A stretch of 64,000 nucleotides of DNA, taken from NCBI RefSeq assembly GCF_014333615.1, contig NZ_JACSCY010000018.1:28373-92372 (forward strand), in the 5' to 3' direction. The translations under genes were made by a program, and so were the position numbers. This DNA comes from Hymenobacter citatus. GTDB lineage: Bacteria; Bacteroidota; Bacteroidia; Cytophagales; Hymenobacteraceae. Positions 53,394 through 60,921 of this stretch are shown here, in pieces. A model generated the notes under the pieces. It was given only the letters and a program-made list of their open reading frames with translations. It was not told the origin of the DNA and made no database searches. Position 1 is the stretch's first letter. Every line of letters starts with the position of its first letter.

Positions 53394-54008
53394 TTAATCA
53401 GCGAATACTGGCCAAATCATATCAATCAGCCAACGCCTACCGTGTCGAGACAAGCCGAAGGCCAGGCCTGTGCGGGGCGTCTGCGCGTAACTGGGTTGCG
53501 GCAATACTACACGCGCCGAGTCGGCGGTTTGGTACTGTAGGAGCGGCGTAACACGTAGTAGTTCCGTTAGTTCTTCCGAATCCTGGGAGAAGATAACCGG
53601 GTCGTAGTCGAAGCCCGCGGGAGGCCCGTCGTATTGCGGGTGCAGCCGCAGCGTGTCGGCCCACTGCTGGTATTCTGCCCGGCGTGCGGCGGTGTAAGCC
53701 GCCGACACGTAACCGCTGCTGCGCAACGTGGCTAAGTAAGTGTCTACTGCTTTATAATCAACAGTATACACATCGGTGCTGTCTTCGGAATAAGCCGCTG
53801 GTACCAAAGGCAGCTGGTTCAGATCATCAACCCGTAGCGCATACCAGCGCAAAAACTGTCGTACTGTCGCTACCGGCGCGGCTGCTGTGTCGACGGCAAC
53901 ACGCGTAGTAGCAGGCGGTTCCGCTCCCGAAGCAGTAGTTTCTTCGGAAGCGGAATGCGTGCAGGCACAGCCAAGGAGCAGAAAAAGCGAGCAGTAGCAA
54001 CGACGCAT
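53394..54008 (-). CDS. Putative lipoprotein of unknown function
   Basis: 204 residues from the ATG at 54008; the longer frame overlaps the M28 gene. MRRCYCSLFLLLGCACTHSA is a lipoprotein signal. The mature part has a helical start (VRQFLRWYALRVDDLNQLPL) resembling DUF3828-like domains and ends RRWLIDMIWPVF. It lies eight bases after the M28 peptidase gene and is probably its operon partner. Confidence 0.7.
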   Translation of the reverse strand: MRRCYCSLFLLLGCACTHSASEETTASGAEPPATTRVAVDTAAAPVATVRQFLRWYALRVDDLNQLPLVPAAYSEDSTDVYTVDYKAVDTYLATLRSSGYVSAAYTAARRAEYQQWADTLRLHPQYDGPPAGFDYDPVIFSQDSEELTELLRVTPLLQYQTADSARVVLPQPSYAQTPRTGLAFGLSRHGRRWLIDMIWPVFAD

Positions 54009-54016
54009 ACTGCTTC

Positions 54017-55378
54017 CTACCGCACCGGCTTCGGAATCACCGGCAGGCTCTCGTGGCCCTGGGCATCCACGGAGGCCACCCCGAAAATGTAGTTGTCCTT
54101 GCTCTGCGTGAGGTCGGCTTTGGTGTCCGTTACAAATACTTTTTGCTCCCACTTGGGCGAGGTGGTTTCGCGGATGAGCACGTAGTAGCCGGCCGGTTTG
54201 GGGCCGGCCGTGGGGGCATCCCACTTCAGTTGGGTGCGGTTGGTGAGCTGGGCCGTGAGCACGCCCACGTTTTGCGGCGAAGCCGGGGCCATGGCCAGGC
54301 TTGCCAGGGTAGCCAGGTTTACGCCGGTGTTTTTGCGCAGGTAGGCGAAGTCCATGAACTTGGCGTGGTCGCCGTACTCGGTGCCGTTTTCGGTACGCAA
54401 GTCCTGGTGCTGGTGGCGGAAATCCTCGTTCATCTCCGTGAAGCGCACCGCCGTGAAGCCCTGCTGGTTGAAGGGCGTGTGGTCGCCGCCGCGCAGGAAT
54501 CGGTCGGGGCGGTAGACCACTACCACGTCGAGGCCGTCCACGTACTCCGCGGCGGCCTGCTGGGCGTAGCGGGCCAGCTCGCGGGAGGGCGAGTCGTTTT
54601 CAGACGACAGCGTGCGGCGCAACCTACCCTCGGCCTCGGTTTCGGTGGCAGGCACGCCTTCGCTAAACACGCGCAGGTGCTTGGCATCATCCACCGAAGG
54701 GTCGTTGCCGTGCGAGTTGCCCACGATGTCGTTGTTGAGCATGGCCACTAGGTTCCAACCCTCTTTTTTGGCCCGCTGAGCCAGGTGCGTCGAGCCGTAA
54801 AGGCCCTGCTCCTCGCCCTGCACCGCCACGAAGATGATGGTGGCGGGATACTGCTGCTGACTCATCACGCGGGCCAGCTCCATCACGGCCACCGTGCCGG
54901 AACCGTCGTCGTTGGCACCGGGCGCGTCGGCGGTGGCATTCATCACGTCTGATACCCGTGAGTCGATGTGCCCGCTCACGATGAAGATGCGCTTGTCGTT
55001 GGGGTCGGTGCCGGGGAGGGTAGCCATCACGTTGGCCATCACCACCGGCCGGTCGATGCGGCGGCCGTCGGGTTTGATGGTGAAGGTGTCTTGGGTGACT
55101 ACCAGGCGGTTGCCGCTGGCCTTGCTGTACTTCTTGAACTCGTCTTCCACCCAGTTGCGCGCCGCCCCAATGCCGCGCTTCTTGCTCTTGGTGTCGCTCA
55201 GCGTGTGGCGCGTACCGAAGCTCACGAGTTTGTCAATGTCGTCTTTCAACCGCTTCTCCGAAATCTCATTCACCATCTTTTTGATGGTCGGGTCAGGTGT
55301 TGTCGATGGTTTGGTTTGCGCGAGTAGGGGTAGCGCGGGGAGGAGGAAAGCAGCAAGTAGGGTAGAGCGAAGCGTCAT
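54017..55378 (-). CDS. M28 family zinc aminopeptidase with C-terminal Fn3-like domain
   Basis: 453 residues, signal peptide MTLRSTLLAAFLLPALPLLA. Two-zinc site: VSGHIDSR (His), GANDDGSGT (bridging Asp), VQGEEQGLYGS (catalytic Glu pair), LNNDIVGN (Asp) and GGDHTPFNQQGF (His). Residues about 350-453 form a fibronectin-like domain (KWDAPTAGPKPAGYYVLIR). It is exported and should release N-terminal amino acids. Confidence 0.94.
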   Translation of the reverse strand: MTLRSTLLAAFLLPALPLLAQTKPSTTPDPTIKKMVNEISEKRLKDDIDKLVSFGTRHTLSDTKSKKRGIGAARNWVEDEFKKYSKASGNRLVVTQDTFTIKPDGRRIDRPVVMANVMATLPGTDPNDKRIFIVSGHIDSRVSDVMNATADAPGANDDGSGTVAVMELARVMSQQQYPATIIFVAVQGEEQGLYGSTHLAQRAKKEGWNLVAMLNNDIVGNSHGNDPSVDDAKHLRVFSEGVPATETEAEGRLRRTLSSENDSPSRELARYAQQAAAEYVDGLDVVVVYRPDRFLRGGDHTPFNQQGFTAVRFTEMNEDFRHQHQDLRTENGTEYGDHAKFMDFAYLRKNTGVNLATLASLAMAPASPQNVGVLTAQLTNRTQLKWDAPTAGPKPAGYYVLIRETTSPKWEQKVFVTDTKADLTQSKDNYIFGVASVDAQGHESLPVIPKPVR

Positions 55379-55435
55379 GTGAAGTAGGTTTGGTGTTGAT
55401 CAGTTGCCAATTTTAGTGGTCAGTCAAAATTGAAC

Positions 55436-55532
55436 GTCATTTCGACCAGCGGGAGAAATCTCGCGTGCTGACGGGCGGTAGTAAAGCTACGCGTCAGGAA
55501 ATTACTACTACGCGAGATTTCTCCCGCTGGTC
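55436..55532. repeat. Family A palindrome with truncated right arm
   Basis: Left arm 55436-55464 is complete; the right arm stops after CCCGCTGGTC at 55532, where a family F palindrome begins. This looks like one element inserted into or recombined with the other. Confidence 0.85.
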
Positions 55533-55533
55533 C

Positions 55534-55588
55534 TCGCAGACAACAACTGGTCGGACGCCGTAGGCGTCCGACCAGTTGTTGTCTGCGA
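55534..55588. repeat. Family F palindrome, perfect 26-bp arms
   Basis: Arms 55534-55559 and 55563-55588 with a 3-base loop (GTA). The core GGTCGGACGCC is shared with other F copies; the outer TCGCAGACAACAACT is private to this copy yet exactly mirrored. Confidence 0.92.
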
Positions 55589-55658
55589 ATGTCCGCGCCG
55601 CTTACACAAGACGTATGCAATAGCAACAAGAAGCCCGTTCAACCTCAGCAACGACGAC

Positions 55659-55690
55659 CGGTCGGACGCCTACGGCGTCGGACCGGCAGG
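55659..55690. repeat. Second family F palindrome
   Basis: CCGGTCGGACGCCTACGGCG followed by TCGGACCGG: a 13-base stem with one G-G mismatch. It is 17 bases from the stop codon of the ketoacyl synthase gene. The remaining bases of the 55379-55706 gap show no other signal. Confidence 0.8.
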
Positions 55691-55706
55691 CGTCCGCCAA
55701 TCGGAT

Positions 55707-56966
55707 TTACACCAAAGACACCAACGCGCTGGCTGCGTTGCCGCCAAAGCCGGCGGCATTCACCAAAATACGTCGGATCGGCCGCTCCGGCGCCGTGGCC
55801 AGGTAGGTAAGAAACGGCGCCACCGGCCACTGCTGCGTCTCCAGCACCTGCAAAGCAAAATCCAGGCTGAGCGCCGCCGAGGCGCCCAACGTGTGGCCCA
55901 CCAGCCACTTATTGGAGAGTAGCTGTGGCTGGTTTTCGCCAAAAACCGCCCGTACGGCCGCCAGTTCGGCGGCGTCGCCAGCGGGGGTGCCGGGGCTGTG
56001 CAGCACTAGGGCGTCTACCTCGGCCGGCTCCCTACCCGCCTGCTGCAAGGCCTGCCGGATGGCAGTCTGAAAATGCTGTCCATCAGCCGAAATGCCCGTT
56101 TTGCTACCAATGGCTTCAAAGCCGAATCCCACGCTTTCCAGCCGAAACAATGGCCGGTCGGACGCAGCAGCGACTTCGGCGGCGGTAGCAGCGGCTACTT
56201 TCTCCAGCGCAAATACGGCAGCGCCTTCGCCCAGCGTGAAGGTAGAAGGCCGCCCGGCGCCCGGCCGGCAGGGCCACTCGGAAGCCGCAAACGGTGAGTA
56301 AATACCGATGGCCTGCATCTGCGCCAGCGTGAAATCAGTGAGCGGCGCCTCGGCCCCGCCAGCTAGGTAGCGCTCTGCCATGCCCGCCCGCAGCCAGGCC
56401 ACCGCATTGCCCAGCGCCTGAAACGCGCTGCTGCACGTGCTGGAATGGCTCAGTATGGCCCCATCGGTACTACCCGCATCGAAGGCTACCCAGCTCGCCA
56501 CGTTGCCCAGCGTTGTGAGTGGCGACGCGGCGGCTGGCACACTGCCCGCCCGCAAAAACTCCTCGTGGTAGTGCTCCAGGTGGTGCGTGGCCCCGCGGCT
56601 GCTGCCTATGCTGACGGACAGGGAGCGGTGAGTAGTGAGTAGTGAGTGGTGAGTGGGGTTTAGGTGGTCACGCTTGCCTGGCTCTGCTTCCGTTGACGTA
56701 GTGCGCCATCCCGCTGCCGCGGCGGCTTGGCGGGCGGCCAGCAGGGCCAGCAGCACGGTGCGGTCGAGCTGACGATAGGCGGGGTGGGCATGGCGCAACT
56801 CCGCCACGGCGGCTTCGGTGGCGGGGGGTAGGGCGGCTACGGGCAGGCCGTTGGGGTGTGCGGAAAAAGGCGAATCCGAAGCAGACGGAAACGCCTGCTC
56901 GCCCAATGCCGATACCCGGCCCCGGCCCCGGATAAGGATGTATTCGTCGGCGCGAGCGTTAGTCAT
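55707..56966 (-). CDS. Beta-ketoacyl synthase of the biotin cluster
   Basis: 419 residues, thiolase fold. Catalytic triad Cys178 (HSSTCSSAFQAL), His323 (LVLHSPGTPAGD) and His358 (KWLVGHTLGASA). The usual HGTGT is HSPGTP. It starts 8 bases inside bioA, so it is translated with it, and probably takes part in making the pimeloyl chain or is a divergent FabB/F paralogue. Residues 102-117 (LNPTHHSLLTTHRSLS) are encoded by a family H tandem repeat inserted in frame; this stretch is unlike the rest of the protein. Confidence 0.88.
   Translation of the reverse strand: MTNARADEYILIRGRGRVSALGEQAFPSASDSPFSAHPNGLPVAALPPATEAAVAELRHAHPAYRQLDRTVLLALLAARQAAAAAGWRTTSTEAEPGKRDHLNPTHHSLLTTHRSLSVSIGSSRGATHHLEHYHEEFLRAGSVPAAASPLTTLGNVASWVAFDAGSTDGAILSHSSTCSSAFQALGNAVAWLRAGMAERYLAGGAEAPLTDFTLAQMQAIGIYSPFAASEWPCRPGAGRPSTFTLGEGAAVFALEKVAAATAAEVAAASDRPLFRLESVGFGFEAIGSKTGISADGQHFQTAIRQALQQAGREPAEVDALVLHSPGTPAGDAAELAAVRAVFGENQPQLLSNKWLVGHTLGASAALSLDFALQVLETQQWPVAPFLTYLATAPERPIRRILVNAAGFGGNAASALVSLV
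56628..56656. repeat. Family H repeat inside a coding sequence
   Basis: GTGAGTAGTGAGTAGTGAGTGGTGAG lies in frame in the ketoacyl synthase gene and encodes the His/Ser/Leu/Thr-rich segment near residue 105-115. The units match those of intergenic H elements. Confidence 0.7.
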
Positions 56967-58281
56967 GCAGGTACTCGGGCAGGGTAGGGGCGGGGGTGAA
57001 GTTCAGCACCAACTCGCGCATCTGGCGCAGCACCTGGTAGAGCAGTTCCAACTCGGCGTCGGTGGTGCAGTAGGGCGGCAGCAAGTACACCACGTTGCCC
57101 AAGGGCCGCAGAATCACGTGGTTATCGAGGGCCAATTGATAGAATGCGTCGCGGAGGCGGCTGAAGTAGCTGGTGCCCTCGCCGGGGTTGTATTCTACGG
57201 CCAGCACCGTGCCCACGTGGCGCACCGCCCGGATGCCGGGTTGGCCGTCCAGCTCCTGCTTGAACGCGGCATGGGCGGCGGCAATGCGCTGGCGCTGCTG
57301 GGTGCAGACCTCAGCGCGAGTCAGCTCCAGGCTAGCCAGGGCGGCGGCGCAAGCTACCGGGTTGGCGGTATAGGAGTGGCCGTGAAACAATGCCTTCATC
57401 TTGTCGTCGCTCAGAAACGCCTCGTAGAGCGGCGCGGCGCAGGTGGTTAGGCCCATGGCCAGGGTGCCGCCCGTGAGGCCTTTCGAGAAACACATGATAT
57501 CAGGCTGCTCTTGTAGCTGGCTGCTGGCAAATAGCGGCCCGGTGCGGCCGAAGCCGGTCATTACCTCATCGGCAATGCACAGTACGCCGTGCTGGTGGCA
57601 GCGGCGCACCATTTCATTCAGTACCTCGGCTGAGTACGCCACCATGCCCGCCGTACCCAGCAGCAGTGGCTCGAAGATGAAGCCCGCTACCTCCGGCTGC
57701 TGCAAGGCCGCATCCAGCTGCGCCAGCACCTCCGCCTCGCGGCCCGGCACCGGCACGTCGATAAATTCCACCTCAAACAGCAATGGCCAAAACGGCTCGG
57801 TAAACGCCCCCCGGCTGCTCACCGACATCGCCCCGAACGTGTCGCCATGGTAGGAGTCGCGGAAGCAGAGGAAACGCCGCCGCTCGGGCTGGCCCTGGTT
57901 ATGGAAGTATTGCAGCACCATTTTCAGGGCCACTTCCACGGCCGTTGAGCCGTTGTCGGAGTAGAACACGCGGGCCTGGTTGCCAGGTAGGAGTTCGAGC
58001 AGCTGCTCAGCCAGCTCCACGGCGGCGGGGTGGGTGAAGCCGGCAAATAACACGTGCTCCAGGGTACGAAGCTGCGCGCTCACGCGCTCGGCAATGTGGG
58101 GGTGGGCGTGGCCGTGCAGGTTCACCCACCACGAGGAGATGCCGTCGAGGTAGCGGGTGCCGTCGTCGGTCACCAGCCAGGCGCCCTCGCCGCTAACGAT
58201 GGGCACCGGCAGCGGGGCGGTTTGCATTTGAGTGTAGGGGTGCCACAGCACGGCGTGGTCCCGTTCGGCAAGCGTAGACAT
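56959..58281 (-). CDS. bioA: Adenosylmethionine-8-amino-7-oxononanoate aminotransferase
   Basis: 440 residues from the ATG at 58281; the longer frame runs through a repeat. LWHPYTQMQTAPLPVP at the N-terminus, DGISSWWVNLHGHAHPHI, FCFRDSYHGDTFGAMS-like substrate loop (FRDSYHGDTFGAMSVS), IADEVMTGFGRTGPLF with the PLP Asp, and CFSKGLTGGTLAMG with the Schiff-base Lys are BioA signatures. It makes 7,8-diaminopelargonate. A perfect -10 element lies four bases upstream, so it may also be transcribed alone and leaderless. Confidence 0.96.
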   Translation of the reverse strand: MSTLAERDHAVLWHPYTQMQTAPLPVPIVSGEGAWLVTDDGTRYLDGISSWWVNLHGHAHPHIAERVSAQLRTLEHVLFAGFTHPAAVELAEQLLELLPGNQARVFYSDNGSTAVEVALKMVLQYFHNQGQPERRRFLCFRDSYHGDTFGAMSVSSRGAFTEPFWPLLFEVEFIDVPVPGREAEVLAQLDAALQQPEVAGFIFEPLLLGTAGMVAYSAEVLNEMVRRCHQHGVLCIADEVMTGFGRTGPLFASSQLQEQPDIMCFSKGLTGGTLAMGLTTCAAPLYEAFLSDDKMKALFHGHSYTANPVACAAALASLELTRAEVCTQQRQRIAAAHAAFKQELDGQPGIRAVRHVGTVLAVEYNPGEGTSYFSRLRDAFYQLALDNHVILRPLGNVVYLLPPYCTTDAELELLYQVLRQMRELVLNFTPAPTLPEYLHD

Positions 58282-58285
58282 GCGG

Positions 58286-58293
58286 CAAAGGTA
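58286..58293 (-). promoter_or_regulatory. -10 element directly before bioA
   Basis: Minus strand TACCTTTG, perfect TAnnTTTG, ending four bases before the bioA ATG. The -33 region falls close to the family E repeat, as it does for ychF. Confidence 0.5.
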
Positions 58294-58305
58294 GCACCCG
58301 GCGCC

Positions 58306-58442
58306 GTAGGGGCGCGTTGCACGCGCCCGTCGTATGGTGCCCGCGCGCCGGTTGGAGGAGAAGATGAGTTCCCCTGATTGCGCAGGACAACCTCGTGAAG
58401 CCAGAGCGTACCCTACGACGGGCGCGTGCAACGCGCCCCTAC
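58306..58442. repeat. Family E palindrome between bioD and bioA
   Basis: Left arm 58306-58333 (GTAGGGGCGCGTTGCACGCG and more) and right arm 58415-58442, perfectly complementary, with a loop of about 80 bases. The right arm reaches into the bioD stop codon (58439-58441). Confidence 0.9.
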
Positions 58443-59062
58443 ACCTGCGCAAACCACGCCCGAAACTCCGTCGCGTAGCGACGCACTACGGCCGCATCCA
58501 GCACCGGCTCGGGCAGCACGCGGGGCATGATGGGCACGCCGGTGTGCTGGGCAATGAAGTCCTCGGTGGCCGGGGTAGGCTCGCCGTTGAACACGAGGCC
58601 GCGCACCGGAATCTGGCGCTGCCGCAGCGCCTCCAGCGTCAGCAGGGTGTGGTTGATGCTGCCCAGGTAGTTGCGCGACACCACCACGGCCGCTAGGCCC
58701 AGCTGCGCCAGCAAATCCACCATCAGAAACCCCGGCGCCAGCGGCACCAGCAGGCCACCTGCGCCTTCTACTACCAGGTGATTATCGGTGCGGGGTAGGC
58801 GGAAGGCGCTGGGCGTAAGCGCAATGCCTTCGGCCGCCGCTGCCGCGTGGGGCGAGGCGGGTAGGGCCAGGCGGTAGGCTTCGGGATGGAAGCGGGAAGC
58901 AGGGTTACTGACCAACTGGCGCACGGTGGCAGCGTCGGTAGTGGGCATGAGGCCGGCTTGCACGGGCTTCCAGTAGTCAGCGCGCAGGGCTTCGGTGAGA
59001 ATAGCGGCTACGACGGTTTTACCTACGTCGGTGCCGATGCCGGTGATGAAGAGGTGTTGCAA
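58439..59062 (-). CDS. bioD: Dethiobiotin synthetase
   Basis: 207 residues, TTG start at 59062 (then QHLFITGIGTDVGKTVVAAI, the P-loop GTDVGKT). KPVQAGLMPTTDA and VEGAGGLLVPL are the other BioD motifs. It closes the ureido ring of dethiobiotin using ATP and CO2. Its TAG stop is supplied by the family E repeat, so the C-terminus AWFAQV may have been set by that insertion. Confidence 0.95.
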   Translation of the reverse strand: MQHLFITGIGTDVGKTVVAAILTEALRADYWKPVQAGLMPTTDAATVRQLVSNPASRFHPEAYRLALPASPHAAAAAEGIALTPSAFRLPRTDNHLVVEGAGGLLVPLAPGFLMVDLLAQLGLAAVVVSRNYLGSINHTLLTLEALRQRQIPVRGLVFNGEPTPATEDFIAQHTGVPIMPRVLPEPVLDAAVVRRYATEFRAWFAQV

Positions 59063-59111
59063 TGGTTTATAACTCTACATGAGTTGTAAATTATAATAAT
59101 TTAGTTTGAAA

Positions 59112-59762
59112 CTATTTGTCCACAGTTCCAATCCAAATATTGCCTCTTTTAAAACAATAAACATCTAAAATGTTTCCTTCTGAATCGTTAAACGGAATAG
59201 TAATATGAGGCTTTGCTAATATTTTAGCAAACCATCTTCTTGACTCTAAGTAATCTTGACTACTTGCGTAATTTTTTTCTTCTCCTAAATCATTATTGCT
59301 ATAATAATCATTGTCTAAGCCTAATTTCCATGAAAAGCTGTTCAATATAGAGTATGAATTACTAAGTAAATTTGCAGGTAGCTCTGCCTCATGAGCTTCG
59401 TTCAATGAATTTTCATAGAAAATTTTCCTCTCACCTATCGCGCATACAACGCGAGAAAGTTCGAAACGGGGATAATAGAGCCAAATTTTTAAATAATAAG
59501 GTTTCTTTAACTTGTCTAATTGCTCTTTCCAATTATAATATATTTTTATCAGCCCGCTAACCATTAAGTTTCTTGTTTCTCTTTTTGGTTGAGGTATTGT
59601 ACTATTGATGACTGATACGTCACACCAAGGGTGAACAAGAAGGTCGCAATGATCCTCGCCATATTTTTCAAGCAGGCCATACTTCAATAGTAGGTTATTG
59701 TTCAACCATACATTTATTGTTCTATGTCGTCTTCTTATTCCTCGTATTTTATGTCTTTTCAT
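59112..59762 (-). CDS. AT-rich orphan protein within the biotin cluster
   Basis: 216 residues, ATG at 59762. Basic start (MKRHKIRGIRRRHRTINVWL), a middle rich in Tyr, Leu and Lys, no signal peptide, no motif I recognise. The DNA is markedly AT-rich compared with bioD and bioF on either side. It lies 12 bases after the end of the DUF1016 nuclease remnant on the same strand, which suggests that both arrived together. Confidence 0.6.
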   Translation of the reverse strand: MKRHKIRGIRRRHRTINVWLNNNLLLKYGLLEKYGEDHCDLLVHPWCDVSVINSTIPQPKRETRNLMVSGLIKIYYNWKEQLDKLKKPYYLKIWLYYPRFELSRVVCAIGERKIFYENSLNEAHEAELPANLLSNSYSILNSFSWKLGLDNDYYSNNDLGEEKNYASSQDYLESRRWFAKILAKPHITIPFNDSEGNILDVYCFKRGNIWIGTVDK

Positions 59763-59774
59763 TTTGATGCTAAA

Positions 59775-60775
59775 TCAGTAACTATCCAACTTATCCATTT
59801 TCTTCTTCACTTCCGCCAGCAGCTGTTGCGCTGTGGGTAAGTAGAGTTGGTATTTGCTGGCCATAATAGTTTGGTTGTTTTCGGGTAGGCTGATTTTTAC
59901 TACCGCATCATTTTTATCGGCGCAGAGCAGGATGCCGATGGTGGGGTTTTCGTACGTCTGCTTCTCGAAACGGTCGAAATAGTTTACGTACATCTGGAGC
60001 TGGCCCAGGTCTTGGTGGGTGAGCTTGTCGGTTTTGATTTCGATTAGCACGAAGCACTGCAACAGCCGATTATAGAATACCAGATCCACGAAGAAGTCGT
60101 CGCCATCTAGGTGCAGGCGTTGCTGCCGGGCCACGAAGGAAAGCCGTTGCCCAACTCCAGCATAAACTCTTGCAGGTGCGTGATGAGGGCAGTTTCCAGG
60201 TCTTTTTTGTAGTAGGCGGCTTCCCGTTTCAGGCCCAGAAACTCCAGTATCATCGGGTCTTTGATGATGTCGCGGGTCGTAGCGGGCGGCTTTTCTTCGC
60301 GGGCTACCTGGAGCACGGCGGCTACATCGTTGCTCAGCAATAGCCGTTCAAACAGATGGCTGTTGACCTGCCGCTCCAACTGCCGCGCCGACCAGTTGTT
60401 CTTGGCCGCTTCGGCGCTGTAGAACTCCCGTTTGTCGGAATTGTCAAGTTGGATGAACTTGCGATAATGCGTCCAGGTGAATTGTGAACGCAGCGCGTTC
60501 ATATTCGGAAAAGCACGATAAAACTGCACATACCAATGCAGCTGTCGACTCGAAAATCCGCTGCCAAACTGCGGTTGCAACGCTTCGGCCAAGCCTTTGA
60601 TAAGGAACGTGCCGTACGCCGCCCGGTCTTCGCCGTGTTGCTCTTCCTCGAAGATGTATTGGCCAATCTGCCAATACATCCGCACGCGCTCCGCGTCAAC
60701 CGAGCGGATGGCCCGGTCCCGCGCCTGCGTGATAATGCCGTGAATAGTAGCGAGTAGCGCCGGGCTGAGGTTCAT
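59775..60775 (-). pseudogene. DUF1016 (YhcG-type PD-(D/E)XK) nuclease, frameshifted
   Basis: The N-terminal part (60775-60107, MNLSPALLATIHGIITQARD to LQEFMLELGNGF) is the DUF1016 helical domain; the C-terminal part (60134-59775, FVARQQRLHLDGDDFFVDLV) has the nuclease core Asp in FFVDLVFYN and ExK in VLIEIKTDK. The two halves are in different frames; one missing base around 60136-60142, in the segment encoding GFxFVARQQR, restores the whole family sequence. YhcG-like proteins are predicted nucleases often near restriction systems. It may be a real pseudogene or a sequencing error in a short homopolymer (TTTCC). The genuine start is 60775; the longer frame runs into a family A repeat. Confidence 0.85.
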
Positions 60776-60811
60776 AGAGATAAAGATAGTAAGGTGCAAT
60801 AATGAAAGAAC

Positions 60812-60909
60812 GTCATTTTGACCAGCAGGAGAAATCTTGCTTGTGAGTAATTCTCTGATGATTGAGATTAGCGGGAGCACGCGAGATTTCTCCCGCCAAC
60901 CGAAATGAC
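60812..60909. repeat. Family A palindrome, decayed, upstream of the DUF1016 remnant
   Basis: Left arm 60812-60840 has substitutions (CAGCAGGAGAAATCTTGC) relative to the right arm (60881-60909). It ends 13 bases before the bioF stop. Confidence 0.82.
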
Positions 60910-60921
60910 GGGCTGCCGTCA

